Below are positions 46,192 through 58,412 of a DNA stretch of 64,000 nucleotides, piece after piece. A program made the translations under genes and the position numbers. Positions within the stretch are counted from its first letter, which is position 1, and each line of letters opens with the position of its first letter. The notes beneath the pieces were generated by a model that saw only the letters and a program-made list of their open reading frames with translations, ran no database searches and was not told the DNA's origin. The stretch is from Stomoxys calcitrans (lineage: Eukaryota > Arthropoda > Insecta > Diptera > Muscidae). The stretch spans positions 207,270,435 through 207,334,434 of the forward strand of contig NC_081553.1 of the NCBI RefSeq assembly GCF_963082655.1. The letters are read 5' to 3'.

Positions 46192-47396
46192 ACAAGTAAA
46201 AAGGCGTTAAGTTCGGCCGGGCCGAACTTTGGATACCCACCACCTCGGGTATATATGTAAACAACCTTTCATTCTGAATCTCGGCCGATCTGGACCAAAT
46301 TTATGAAGGAAGTCGAAGGGCTTTACACAACTCACTGTCCCAAATTTCATCAAAATCGGATAATAAATATGGCTTTTATGGGCCTAAGACACTAAACCGG
46401 AGGATCGGTCTATATGGCAGCTATATTCAAATCTAAACCGATCTGAGCCAAATTGACGAAGAGTGTCGAAGGGCCTAACACAATTCACCGTTCCAAATTT
46501 CAGCAAAATCGGATAATAAATGTGGCTTTTATGGGCCTAAGACCCTAAATCGGAGGATCGCTCTATATGGCAGCTATATCCAAATCTTGACCGATCTGGA
46601 CCAAATTGACGAAGAATGTCGAAGGGCCTAACACAATTCACCGTTCCAAATTTCAGCAAAATCGGATAATAAATGTGGCTTTTATGGGCCTAAGACCCTA
46701 AATCGGAGGATCGCTCTATATGGCAGCTATATCCAAATCTGGACCGATCTGGACCAAATTGACGAAGAATGTCGGAGGACCTAACACAACTCACTGTCCC
46801 AAATTGCAGCAAAATCGGATAATAAATGTGGCTTATATGGGCCAAAGACCCTAAATCGGAGGATCGGTCTATATGGCAGCTTTATCCAAATCAGGACCGA
46901 TCTAGACCAAATTGACGAAGAATGTCGAAGGGCCTAACACAACTTACTGTCCCAAATTTCATCAAAATCGAATACTAAATGTGGCTCTTTTGGGCCTAAT
47001 ACCCTAAATCGGAAGATCGGTCTACATGGCAGCTATATCCAAATCTTGACCGATCTGGGCCAAATTGACGAAGAATATCGGAGGGCCTAACAACACCCAA
47101 ATTTCAGCAAAATCTGATAATAAATGTGGCTTTTATGTGCCTAAGACCCTAAATAGGCGGATCGGTCTACATGGGGACTATATCAAGATATAGTCCTATT
47201 TAGCCCATCTTCGAACTTAACCTGCTTATAGACAAAAAAAGAATCTGTGCAAAGTTTCAGCTCAATATCTCTATTTTTGAAGACTATAGCGTGATTTCAA
47301 CAGACAGACGGACAGAATTTATATACTTTATAGGGTCGATGTATTGCAAACGGAATGACAAAATGAATATACCCCCATCTTTCGGTGGTGGGTATA
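46192..47396 (+). repeat. Hairpin-ended interspersed repeat, copy J, with array of about 160 bp
   Basis: It begins AACAAGTAAAAAGGCGTTAA then TTCGGCCGGGCCGAA. Six units follow with TTTATGGGCCTAAGACCCTA, GGTCTATATGGCAGCTATAT and TTGACGAAGAATGTCGAAGG. It ends ACCCCCATCTTTCGGTGG and TGGGTATAAAAA. This is a distinct subfamily: its unit text differs from copies E and F but the ends are shared. Confidence 0.88.
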
Positions 47397-47812
47397 AAAA
47401 TTACATACATAAGCTAAAAATTGATAGAGATTGGCTTTTACCTAAGCTAACCAGTAAGGAAAGACAAAAGTCGGGCGTTGCCGACTTTATAATGCCCCCG
47501 ACACTAAGTGTGAAATTTTAATGTCCGTTCGGGTGGGTTTTGGGATGGGGCTTTCCCCCAAAATTTTATACCAATTTCGTATTTTTGGGGTACGATACGG
47601 TGGCATACAAAAATTTCGCTTAAATCGGTGTACCCATCTTCTAGATATAATGTTTTTTAAAATGGGTGTTAGGGGGAGGGTCCGCCCCCTTCGGATATTA
47701 AAAAATGTAGTACCCTTTTTTCACCGGGGACTCAAACTCAACCGTTTTTGATTCAATACGGAACAGACAAACAAACAAATAAAGAACGAAAATTTTTTAT
47801 ATAAAAGAAGAT
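47397..47812 (-). mobile_element. Helitron-like 5' fragment, reverse orientation
   Basis: Read on the minus strand it starts TCTTCTTTTATATAAAAAAT, then a TTTGTTTGTTTGTC tract, GAAAAAAGGGTACTACATTT, CGAAGGGGGCGGACCCTCCC and CACCCATTTT. This parallels the start of the element at 51855. Confidence 0.6.
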
Positions 47813-48539
47813 TAATATGTCTTATGACACAGTTCCCTTGGTTCCAAAGACTATGTTTCATTGTTGTAAGAAATAGTGTTTAACCAAAAAAAAAAACGCA
47901 GTTTATCAAACCTAAGCCCCAAAAAAATTTAACCCTCTTGCGCCAGGATTTGCTTATTAATTATTACATTGTCTTCCAACAAAAATTTCTAAGGACAATT
48001 TTCTTGAACCATATGTCAATAAAGTATTTGCAATTAACAACAAAAAATCTGCTTGCCCACGAAAAGTTAGAATAAAGCAAAAACAAACAAATCAAAAATA
48101 AAATGCAAAACTTTAAAATCCCTACAGCCATCATTTTCATTATCCTTTCAGAGGAGACTTCTTAGCCCAACACGAAGGAGAATCAAAAAAAATGTTGAGA
48201 AAACATTGGCTCAAGTATCCTTTTTAATGGTATCTATAAACTCAACAAGAGCTATGCCAAAACTCCTGGGAATCTAAGAAGTGTAAGCAGACCTTAAAGT
48301 GCGTATGTGGGTGTGTGTGTTCGAGTGCGAAAGAGTCAAGAGGGAAAATCTGCTGCCTAAGCACTTTCGTTGGAGAAAACTTTTTTAGTGCTTTTCGGTT
48401 TTTTGTTTTTGTTGGCAACACACTTCTCTGGGTTGATTGTTGTTATTTTGTATTTGTTTTTCTAACGCCTTCTGAGGACCATGGTACAGTGGGGAGTATT
48501 TTGGGGAAGAAAGATTCGAAATTTATTAAAATAAATTTT
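47813..48539. other. Intergenic, no gene seen
   Basis: AT-rich; short frames only, without recognisable domains. Confidence 0.45.
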
Positions 48540-48690
48540 TCCACTAAAGGCGACATAGATATTACGGGGTCGATCATCGGAAGCAGTAACTGCAGTCGTT
48601 AAAAAGATCTAAAGAAAGTCAGTGAAAGTGGGTCTGGCTTTAAATGGAGATAAGACAAAGTGGATGGTATCAACCAAAGACCTGCAGCGG
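48540..48690 (+). pseudogene. LINE reverse transcriptase scrap
   Basis: DIDITGS, then after a stop and frame change KVSESGSG and VGLALNGDKTKWMVSTKDLQR, matches the stretch after the RT active site (DDIDIIGR ... MGLxVNxxKTKYMLSTKD) of RTE/CR1-like LINEs. It stops abruptly at a perfect palindrome. Confidence 0.6.
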
Positions 48691-48716
48691 TGCACCTCAC
48701 ATTTGAGGTGCACCGC
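48687..48716. repeat. Perfect 13-bp palindrome with 4-nt loop
   Basis: GCGGTGCACCTCA, loop CATT, TGAGGTGCACCGC. GC-rich in an AT-rich setting, at the edge of the RT scrap. Confidence 0.9.
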
Positions 48717-48719
48717 ATA

Positions 48720-49539
48720 AATATTTGTCTTTTTGGATCAACGCAACTTACGAAACCTTTCAGCTATATTTAACACAAATGGCATGTAACAAACAACACA
48801 AGCGGTGGTGCAAAATTGGGCACTTAATAGTCACTTTGGCTAAAGCAATTGTCTGTATCGCATGCCACCTAAAAACAAAGTTAGTTAGAAACACCTGCGC
48901 TTATAGCATAGAGTGAGAGATGCGCAAACGTTTTAGTAATCGTTCAGCGGATGTGGTTGACGGACATCGTGTGTTGTTAACAAAGGAACACTACTCAGAT
49001 GAGTGGCATATGAAGCCAAAGCAATCAGAGGAATAGGTTATCAAGTTTTGTTAAGCGGCATAGATATACTCTGTTGTTTTTTGCACTTACATTTTAATTT
49101 TTGGATGAGAATTGCTTTTATCAGTGACACTTTTTTCTTTACCCAAGCCATTATTAAGGACCCAAATTAATTATCTCATAATAATCTCATAACTTTGAAA
49201 GGTAGCGGAGTGTGTGTGTCTTCTATTCAGATTAAGCGCAAAGTGAGCCATCGCTTAAAATGTAAATATGATTAACAATCATTTTATGTCATCGGCAAAT
49301 ACACTTACAATAGCTTAACGAATTTAAAGGAATAATTTATGTTTTGGTCGTTGAGATTCGTAAGCGTCAACAACGATTGCTGGTATAAGGTGTGAGCGTG
49401 CCATCAGCTTCATGTCTATGGTGTGGACTCATTTTTAATGTGGTTTGCTGCTGTTCTCTGGTGGTTATTTGTATGTGTCATGCAAACGAAGCGACTCCCG
49501 GGGTAAATGACGTAAATATTTATGCTCATGTGTCTCTTG
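48720..49539. other. Intergenic, no gene seen
   Basis: No supported gene or repeat noticed. Confidence 0.45.
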
Positions 49540-50905
49540 TATATGAAAATTGAGGCTTCTAAGGGTTCAAGAACACAAAACCGGGGCTCGGTTTATATGG
49601 GGGCTATATCTGTTTGTATACCGATTTGGAACATACTTGGCATGGATGTTGGAAGTCATAACTAAAGTCCTTGTTCCAAATTTCAGTCAAATCGGCCAAA
49701 ACTGTGAATATTATTATAACACCGGTTCAGATCTTTTTATACTCACCACCATAGGATGGGGGTATACTTATCTAGTCATTCCGTTTGCAACACCTCGAAA
49801 TATTCGTCTAAGACAATATATAAAGTATTTATATTATTGATCGTATCGACGTCCTGAGTCGATCTAACCATGTCCGTCCATTCGTCTGTCGAAATCACGA
49901 TAGCGGTCGAACGCATAATGCAATTTTACACAGATACTCAATATTGATGTAGGTAGTAGAGGATTTAAAATTGGCCATATCGGTGCAGATCTAGACATAG
50001 CTCCCTTATAAACCGATCTCCCGATTTGACTTCCTGAGCCCTTACAAGCAGCAATCTTTGTCCGATTTGGCTGAAATTTTGCATGTAGCGCTCTGATACG
50101 ACTTCCAACATCTGTGCCAAGTACAGTCTAAATCGGTCTATAACCTTGTAAAGCTCCCATATAACCGATATGCCGATTTGATTTCTTGAGCTCCTGGAAG
50201 CCGCAATTTTTGTCTGATTTGGCTGGAATTTGTCATGTTGTGTTCTGTTACCACTTTCAAGTATCTGATATAGCTCCCATATAAACCGATCTCCCGATTT
50301 GACTTCTTTGGCCCTAACAAGCCCAATTTTTGTCCGATTTGGCTGAAATTTAGCATGTGGTGTTCTGTTATGATTTTCAACAACTGTCTAAAGTACGGTC
50401 TAAATCGGTCTATAACCTGTTATAGCTCCCATATAAACCGATCTCCCGATTAAACTCCTTGAGCCCTTACAAGCCTACATGTTTGTCCGATTTGTCATGT
50501 GGTGTTTTGTTATTCAACTACTGTGGCAAGTATGGTTCAAATCCGTCTAAAACTTCATATAGCTCCAATTTTTCCCCCCTTTTTGACTTCTTGAGCACTT
50601 ATAAACGGCAATTATGTCCGATTAGGCTGAAATTTTGCATGCGGTGTTCCGTTACGACTTCCAATAACTGTGCAAAATACGGTCCAAATTAGTCTTTAAC
50701 CTGATATTGCTCCCATATAAACTGGTCTCTCCATCATTCGGTTCCTAAAAGTTCAAATTTTTGCTGGTTTGATAGAAGATTGGTATGCAGAATAAAATTA
50801 TGCCCTTCAACTAAATTTATTTTTTTTGAATTTTTAGCATAATCCATAGAGGTGGGTTCCCAAGATTCGGCCCGGCCGAACTTACCACGCTCTTAATTGT
50901 TCTAT
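49540..50905. repeat. Hairpin-ended interspersed repeats, copies K (short plus piece and longer reverse copy)
   Basis: 49540-49735 is a one-unit piece of the copy F subfamily (GGTTTATATGGGGGCTATAT, TTGGAAGTCATAACTAAAG). 49737-50905 starts ATACTCACCACCATAGGATG, carries about five units with AACCGATCTCCCGATT and GTCCGATTTGGCTGAAAT, and ends TTCGGCCCGGCCGAA then CTTACCACGCTCTTAATTG. Confidence 0.83.
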
Positions 50906-51736
50906 ATAAGTAAAATTGGTCAAAAACATTAAATAGCTAAATTGATCCAACGATTATCATCTAGCGCAACTGCATGTTGATCCGATGTAGCGCAACTGCA
51001 TCTTAACCGATTCGGTTAAAATGTAGCCTGTTTAGTTCTATTATGATTCATATCATTCAATATTATGATTCAATTCATACACTGATAAAGATCCCATATA
51101 AACCGATCATTATTGTTTTGAGTGTCTGTCCCTACAGCAATATTTATTGGAATATTGGACAATTTTTCTTGTGAACCTTATCTTTATTGCATATACAAAA
51201 CAATTACCCCCACTGTTCCAATGAATTTGGTTGTGGTGATTTTTTTGTGATGCTTCCTATTTAAGGTGAGGGTTTGAGGGGAAAGTGAATGGTTTGAAAC
51301 AAAAACAAGAAGTACTCTAATATAAGTAGAAGTGTGTCGGCAGCAGTTTGTGTTGTTTTCTCCGGGGACTAATGGGTTTTAAGAGGGTTAAATGCCCAAA
51401 ACAATCGCCACCAATCTAATTACACTAAAATATGAGCATTAAATTTGTTTAGAAGACCCGTTGCCCTAACCAAAAGACAAATTGTTTTTCTCATTTTGCA
51501 TACTGAGTAACAGAGTTTTTGTTCTACAAATCCAAAGGTAATCTTTGTCAGAGAAAAATCAAATTAAACAACAACGTACAAAAAAATAATGCAGTTTTTT
51601 TAATTTATTTTTAGTTTTAATTTTCATTTTATACACACAACTAGTTTTACACTCTATTTATGAGATATGATATTTGATTGCCATTGATTGTTGTTTTGAA
51701 TGTTTAGCTTAGTTTTGAGTAGATGGCAACACATGT
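50906..51736. other. Intergenic, no gene seen
   Basis: One decayed repeat unit near 51.09 kb (CCCATATAAACCGATC). Nothing else recognised. Confidence 0.45.
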
Positions 51737-51809
51737 GTTTCCGTGGTGTAGTGGTTATCACATCCGCCTAACACGCGGAAGGCCCCCGGTTCGATCCCGG
51801 GCGGAAACA
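51737..51809 (+). tRNA. tRNA-Val (anticodon AAC)
   Basis: 73-nt cloverleaf: acceptor GTTTCCG/CGGAAAC with discriminator A, anticodon loop CTAACAC, T arm CCCGGTTCGATCCCGGG. Followed by a TTTTTT terminator within 12 nt. Confidence 0.96.
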
Positions 51810-51854
51810 GATTAAATTTTTTCTTTAATTTTTTTCAAAATTTAGTCTCTCTTA

Positions 51855-54110
51855 TCTTATATTGGGTTGCCCAAAAAGTACACTTTTACACTTTTTTTCT
51901 AAAGCAAGCTAAAAGTAACAGCTGATAACTGACAGAAGAAAGAATGCAATTACAGAGTCACAAGCTGTGAAAAAATTTGTCAATGCCGACTATATGAAAA
52001 ATCCGCAATTACTTTTTGGGCAACCCAATATATAAAAATCAATTTGTGTTTGTTTGTGTATAGACTCAGAAACGGCTGAACAAATTTTCTTGAAATTTTC
52101 ACAGATGGTACATATTGACTCCGTGGTGAAAATAGGGTACTACATTGATATTGATATCTGAAGGGGGGACGGACCCTCCCCCTTATCCTAATTTTCAGAA
52201 ACGCCAGATCTCGGAGATGGGTGTTGCGACTTAAGCGAAAATTTGTGTGCTCTCATAAAGTATCCTAAAAATAAAAATTTGGTATCCAAATTTCGGATGG
52301 GGTACCTAGGGGGGCTGCCCCACCCTAAAATCTACCAAACATATATTTACACCAATCACGACAATATGGGACTCAAATGAAAGGTATTTAGGATAAGAAA
52401 ACGTATATGATATCCAAGTGGTAGGGGGACCACCCCAAGCCCCAAAACACCCCTAAATCGGACGTATTTACCGACCATAGCAATATGGGACTCAAATTGA
52501 AGGTATTTACGAGTAGAATACGAATCTGATATCCAAATGTGGGACCACGTTTCTGGGGGTCCACCCCTCCACAAAACACCGCCCAAACAGGACTTATTTA
52601 CTGACCATGGTAATATGGGGCTTAAATAAAAGGTATTTGAGTGTAGAATTCGAATCTGATATCTAAATAGGGACCTCCCCAAAAACATTCCCCAATGGGG
52701 TCAAATCTACGATCATAGCAATATGGGGCTCAAATGAAAGGTCTTTGGAAGTAAAGCACGAATCTGATAACAATACTCGGGAAAAGTGTTTATGGGGCCA
52801 CCCCCCCCCCCCCCCCCCCACACCACTCAACTAGGAATTATTTGCTGACTATTGCAATATGAGGCTCAAATAAGAGGGTTTTTAGAGTAGAACACGAAAC
52901 CGATAAAAAATTTTACAGGCCAACTCACTGAGTGGGCGCCCATCCCTCAAAACACCCCCCTCAAGCCGGTCATGTTTGCCGACTATGGAAATATGGGGCT
53001 CAAATTAAGGATATGTGGAAGTAGCCCACGTATCTGATATGAACATTATGGGCCAACTGTCTAGCGGACGTCCCACCGCCATAAACACCACCACCCAAAT
53101 AGGACGTCTTTGCTCACCAAGACAATTTGGGTCTTAAAGAGAGTGGAACTTAATATTCATAGGTTTTAGGTCCAATACCCCAAACCGGACATATTTGCTG
53201 ACTTTTGCAATAAGGAGTTTAAATGAGATTAGAAAACGAATTTGATATCCAATTTTGAGGGCAATGGCAATATGGGGTTCAAATAAATGATATATAGATA
53301 TATGAGAATAGAGCACGTTGCTAATATATTTTCGGGGCTTAGTGTTTGGGGGACCACCCCACTCCCCAAAACAACCCTAAATCGGGCCTATTTACCGACC
53401 ATGACAATGTGGGGCTTAAATGAAAGGTATTGGGGGGTAGAGCAAGAATTGATACCCACTTTCGGGACCAATTTTCTGGGGGTCTACCCCTTTCCCAAAA
53501 TACCCCACAATCAGCGATTTTTTACTGACCATCGCAATATGGGGCTCAAATAAAGGTATTTGGAAGTAGAATACGAATTTGATATCCAAATGTAGGACCA
53601 TGTATTTAGGGCATCACCCCTTTCCCAAAACATCCCCAAAGGGAAAAAATTTTTTCGACCATACCAATATGTGGCTCAAATGAAAGGTTTTTGAGATTAG
53701 AAAACGAATTTGATAACCTATTTTGGGGCCATGTGTTTGGGGGAAGCCTCATCCTGTAAACTCCTCTTCAGACAATGCTAATATGGGGTTTAATTAAATG
53801 GTATTTGAGACAAGAGCATGATTCTGATATTTTTTCAGGGCCAAGTATCTGGGGGACCACCTCTCCCCCGAAAACACCACTAAATCAGACATCACCTTAC
53901 ATCCAAACTTAAATTCGTAGACCAATAAAGATCATATGGGATTCACATAAAGGCCCTTATATTGTTAAACTGTTAGTCAAGCGATATACTATTGTCGTAG
54001 CATGGTATTTCACTAAAAGATCTTTAATTGTCGAAAATAAATATTACAAGGAAACTTTTGTTCCATATAAAGTAAGAGAAGGCGCAGCGCAGCGGGCCCG
54101 GGTCAGCTAG
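51855..54110 (+). mobile_element. Non-autonomous Helitron-like element with tandem units of about 120 bp
   Basis: It starts TCTTATA after an A. Once the nested MITE is removed it continues TAAAAATCAATTTGTGTTTG and ACTCAGAAACGGCTGAACAA. It ends with a GC-rich stretch GCAGCGGGCCCGGGTCAG then CTAG, followed by T. 5'-TC, 3'-CTAG and A/T flanks are Helitron hallmarks. The interior repeats ATATGGGGCTCAAATGAAAG / GAATCTGATATCCAAAT about every 115-130 bp, at least twelve times, and has a C19 run at 52802-52820. No Rep/helicase frame, so movement would need an autonomous partner. Confidence 0.8.
51862..52028 (-). mobile_element. Mariner MITE, copy 5, internally deleted, inside the Helitron 5' end
   Basis: 167 bp with TTGGGTTGCCCAAAAAGTA at the left and GGGCAACCCAA at the right, TA on both sides. 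About 70 bp next to one end is missing compared with the other copies. It sits only 7 bp inside the Helitron. Confidence 0.9.
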
Positions 54111-54886
54111 TTTTATTATAACATATAATTTTTATTTATTTTTTTAATAAATAATTAAAAAACAATACTCATATACAATAGTTAGGGGTTGCCATGTTGA
54201 TAAAAAAATTAGGATTTTAACCAAGTTTTTGTTTTTAAAGAAATATTGGTATAAAAAATTGTGATAAACAACACGACGAATGCTCAGTAGTATGATTAAG
54301 AAGGCCATTAAATTCCCTGAAATGCTTTGATAACTTGAATGCTGTTTTGCTGGGTTGTTTTTTTGTTCTGCTCCTCACTTATTTCGCATATTTATGCTAT
54401 TTTTCAATTAAAATCAAATTGTTTTTCTGTCTGCTAACACACATACAAATGTGCTTACATGCATACGAATACATATACAATTTTTTTGTTGTTAGTGTAT
54501 TATTTTTGTATTTTTCGTGTGTTTATTTAGGACTTTTTTTTGGAGTATTTTGTTAGCCTTTCTGCCATCAAGAGGATATTTGACTCAACACTACATTTAA
54601 TATGAGAAGTATATGTGAAAATGGATGACCAAATGAATGAAGCAAGGATCAGGTATACCTTCGTTTGTGGAATGGATAAGTAAAGTGGTTAGAACAAAAA
54701 AAATCCAAATGGATTTGAAAAAATCCATTTCTTTTTCAATTGAACTTATAACCAAAAATTTTAATTTATGGGAAGTGGTACAATGTGGTCACCCGGAAGA
54801 AATTTTCTTCCCTTCCAATGCTCTAACAATTAGTTGTACATTGATTCAAATGGAAAATACGAGAAATCAAACTGATAAATAACAAG
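54111..54886. other. Intergenic, no gene seen
   Basis: AT-rich; frames such as 54637-54882 show no known domain. Confidence 0.45.
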
Positions 54887-54994
54887 TAAAAGCGTGCTAA
54901 GTTCGGCCGGGCGGAATCTTGGGAACCCACCACCATGGATTCTGCGAAAAATTTATACGAAATAAATTTAGTTGTAGACCATTATTTTATTCTA
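54887..54994 (+). repeat. Left end of a hairpin-ended repeat, cut at a mariner
   Basis: ACAAGTAAAAGCGTGCTAAG, TTCGGCCGGGCGGAA, CCACCACCATGGATTCTG. The rest of the repeat is not found beyond the mariner, so this is a terminal scrap. Confidence 0.75.
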
Positions 54995-55786
54995 TTGGGT
55001 TGCCCAAAAAGTAATTGTCGGTAATATAGTAGTAATATAGTCGGCGTTGACAAATTTTTTCAACGGCTTGTGACTCTGTAATTGCATTCTTTCTTCTGTC
55101 AGTTATCAGCTGTTACTTTTAGCTTGCTTTAGAAAAAAAGTGCGCGAAATTTTGTTTACATTTGTTTGTTTGGCGTCAATTTTAATATGGGTACCACATG
55201 TATTGAAAGAAATTCATTTAACAAACCGAATCAACGCTTGTGATATGCACCTTAAACGCAATGAATTCGATCCGTTTTTAAAACGAATCATAACTGGAGA
55301 TGAACAATGGATTGTTTACAACAACGTTAGTCGAAAACGATCATGGTCCAAGCATGGTGAACCAGCTCATACCACTTCAAAGGCTGATATCCACCAAAAG
55401 AAAGTTATGCCGTCTGTTTGGTGGGATTGGAAGGGTGTGGTATATTTTGAGCTGCTTCCAAGGAACCAAACGATTAATACGGATGTTTACTGTCAACAAT
55501 TGGACAAATTGAATACAGCCATCAAGGAGAAGCGACCAGAATTGGTCAATCGTAAAGGTGTCATATTCCACCAGGACAACGCTAGACCGCACACATCTTT
55601 GGTCACTCGCCAAAAACTGAGTGAGCTTGGCTGGGAACTTTTGATGCATCCACCATATAGCCCTGACCTTGCACCATCAGACTACCATTTATTTCGATCT
55701 TTGCAGAACTCCTTAAATGGTAAAACTTTCGGCATGATGAGGCTACTTTCTTTTAAAAAATCCGCAATTACATTTTAGGCAACCCT
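54995..55786 (+). mobile_element. D34D mariner element, internally deleted, parent-type of the MITE family
   Basis: The left end TTGGGTTGCCCAAAAAGTAA and right end TTTTAAAAAATCCGCAATTA ... GGCAACCC are those of the six MITEs, and about the first 145 bp match them in sequence. In place of the short MITE middle it carries about 600 bp of transposase coding sequence. This links the MITEs to a mariner source. Confidence 0.88.
55140..55778 (+). pseudogene. Mariner transposase (D,D34D), N- and C-terminally truncated
   Basis: An open frame of 212 residues covers the mariner catalytic domain: WVPHVL linker motif, TGDEQWIVY (first Asp), IFHQDNARPHTS (second Asp) and MHPPYSPDLAPSDYHLF (third Asp, 34 residues after the second). 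The N-terminal helix-turn-helix DNA-binding domain is missing; the frame opens directly after the 5' non-coding end. At the C-terminus the frame runs into the 3' inverted repeat (LLSFKKSAIT), losing the last third of the usual protein. The three Asp are kept with no stop, but without a DNA-binding domain it could not transpose on its own. Full mariner transposases are about 345 residues. Confidence 0.88.
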
Positions 55787-56661
55787 ATATAAGGCAGCAG
55801 ATCAAAGATTAAGCAGCCAAAAATGAAGTGCCTTAGGTAGGGCTGTGCAATTTAAGACGTTTAAGAAGAATAAAGCGCTCCTTCTATATTATAACATGAA
55901 TAATTAGTAAAAAATAAAAACCGTCGTTTTTGTGTTACCTATTAACACTTAAAAATTTTGGTAAAATGTGTTTAGTTGTTTTCGAACTTGAACAAAAAAC
56001 CACTTGACAAAAAATCTAACCATCCTTCCCCTTTGCCAAATATTTATCTGCCAGGACACTAAAGTAGATGTAAGAGACACGAATGATACATGCATCTAAC
56101 AAAAAAGAAATGGCAGGTGGGGTGACAAAAGTTTTATATTTAGCACCACATAAATCATGTATGGTTTAACGAATACTTTTGATTTATAATGGTGGCGCGT
56201 TTAAATATTTCACAAACATTTTGCTAAAAATTAACTTTGTTTTCTCCCTCCCGCATAAAAGTTGTTCAACCTTTGTTCTCTTTAGTCGGTTGTCTGTTAT
56301 TCTTTATATCCTGCTTGGCGAGCTGTCTGTTTGTCTGTCTGCTTCGCTGGCTGTGTGTGTCTTGGGATAATTCATTTGAATAATTGACATTTTGGGGTAC
56401 TTATTTCATTGTTTCAAGCTCCAAAATTCGATTTGAGCAAAACAGTAAAAAATATTTCATGCTGTTTAAGTTGAAACCCAAAGAAAGAACAGCAAAATTC
56501 GTAAAACTTTTCCATTTATTTATGATTTGTTTGTGCGACTTTTCGCTGACGAGGCAAAACAAATCTCCAATTAATTCAATGAATTTAAGATAATTGTATT
56601 TGGTTGGCTCCTCCCCATTCATTTTCTTACTATGCAAGCGAAAAAGGCTAAGATTTTTCTT
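55787..56661. other. Intergenic, no gene seen
   Basis: No recognisable gene or repeat family. Confidence 0.45.
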
Positions 56662-58040
56662 TTTATACCCTCCACCATAGGAAGGGGGTATACTTATTTC
56701 GTCATTCTGTTTGTAACACTTCGAAATATGCGTCTAAGACCCCATAAAGTGTATATATTGGGTTGCCCAAAAAGTAATTGCGGATTTTTTTAAAGAAAGT
56801 AAATGCATTTTTAATAAAACTTAGAATGAACTTTAATCAAATATACTTTTTTTACACTTTTTTTCTAAAGCAAGCTAAAAGTAACAGCTGATAACTGACA
56901 GAAGAAAGAATGCAATTACAGAGTCACAAGTTGTGAAAAAATTTGTCAATGCCGACTATATGAAAAATCCGCAATTACTTTTTGGGCAACCCAATATTTT
57001 TGATCTTCATGACATTTTAAGTTGATCTAGGCATGTCCGTCCGCCCGTCTGTCTGTCTGTCGAAAGCACGCTAACTTTCGAAGGAGTAAAGCTAGCCGCT
57101 TGAAATTTTGCACAAATACTTTTTATTGGTGTAGGTCGGTTGGTATTGTAAATGGGCCAAATCGGTTCATGTTTTGATATAGCTGCCATTTAAACCGATC
57201 TTGGGTCTTAATTTCTTAAGCCTCTAGAAGGCGCAATTCTTATCCGATTTGGCTGCAATTTTCACGTAGTGTTTTGGTATCAATTCCAACAACTACGCTA
57301 AGTATGGTTTACATCGGTCCATGTTTTGATATAGCTGCCGTATAAACCGATCTTGGGTCTTGACTTCTTGAGTCTATAGAGGGCGCAATTCTCGTCCGAT
57401 TTTATTGGTAGTACTTCCAACATATGTGCTAAGTATGATTCAAATCGGTTCATAATCTGGTATAGCTGTCATATAAACCGATCTTGGATCTTGACTCCTT
57501 AAGCCAATAGAGCGCGCAATTCTCATCCGATTTGGCTGAAATTTTGCATGAGATGTTTTGTTATGACTTCCAATAACTGTGCTAAGTATGGCGTAAATCG
57601 GTATAGAACCTGATATAGCTGCCATATAAACTGATCTGGGATCTTGACTTCTTGAACCTCTAGAGGGCGCAATTCTCATCCGATTTGGCTGAAATTTTGT
57701 ACAACGGCTTCTCTAATGACCTTCAACATACGTGTCTAGTATGGTCTGAATCGATCAATAGCTTGATACAGCTCCCATATAAACCTTCTTCTTGAGCCCC
57801 TACAAGGCACAATTCTTATCCGAATGAACTGAAATATTACACAATGACTTCTGCAATGTTCAGCATACATTTGTGGTCCGAATCGGACTATAACTTGATA
57901 TAGCTCCAATAGCATAACAGTTCTTATTCAATATTCTTTGTTTGCCTAAAAAGAGATACCGCGCATAGAACTCGACAAATGCGATCCATGGTGGAGGGTA
58001 TATAAGATTCGGCCCGGCCGAACTTAGCACGCTCTTACTT
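56662..58040 (-). repeat. Hairpin-ended interspersed repeat, copy L, split by a MITE
   Basis: It starts TTTTATACCCTCCACCATAG, has four units with ATATAGCTGCCATATAAACC and CTCATCCGATTTGGCTG, and ends TTCGGCCCGGCCGAA then CTTAGCACGCTCTTACTTG. The MITE at 56758-56994 sits in its AT tract. Confidence 0.85.
56758..56994 (-). mobile_element. Mariner MITE, copy 6 (reverse orientation)
   Basis: 237 bp, TTGGGTTGCCCAAAAAGTAA ends, TA flanks, inserted in the same AT tract of the host repeat as copy 3 used in repeat C. Confidence 0.92.
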
Positions 58041-58412
58041 GTTTTTATTATCATTATACCCCGCTCAGTTTGAAATGGGTCTTTGGTCAGCTGTGGAAAA
58101 TGAAATCCTTGTTAATTGTTGAATTTGTTCATTTTACTTTTGAGGGGTTGAGACCCAGAAAAAAACGGAACATAGACACCATGACGCCTGTTAGAGGTTA
58201 TAAAATATCTTCAAAAGTTTATTATCTTTATTATATTAATTTCATCTATGGCATTTTATGGAATGTACAAACATAGGGTTAAAAGAAAACTGTCGAAAAA
58301 GTTTAAAAATTAAATTAACAACTGTCGGAAAACAAAGGCCATTAAAATGATTAAAAATCAATAAATCACAATGGTAGTGAAAGAAAAAATTTTATGAAAA
58401 AATTATTCGAGT

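Noticed and set aside
55140..55778. Domesticated host transposase gene
   Set aside because: It is still bounded by the mariner inverted repeats and lacks the DNA-binding domain; no host exon joins it.
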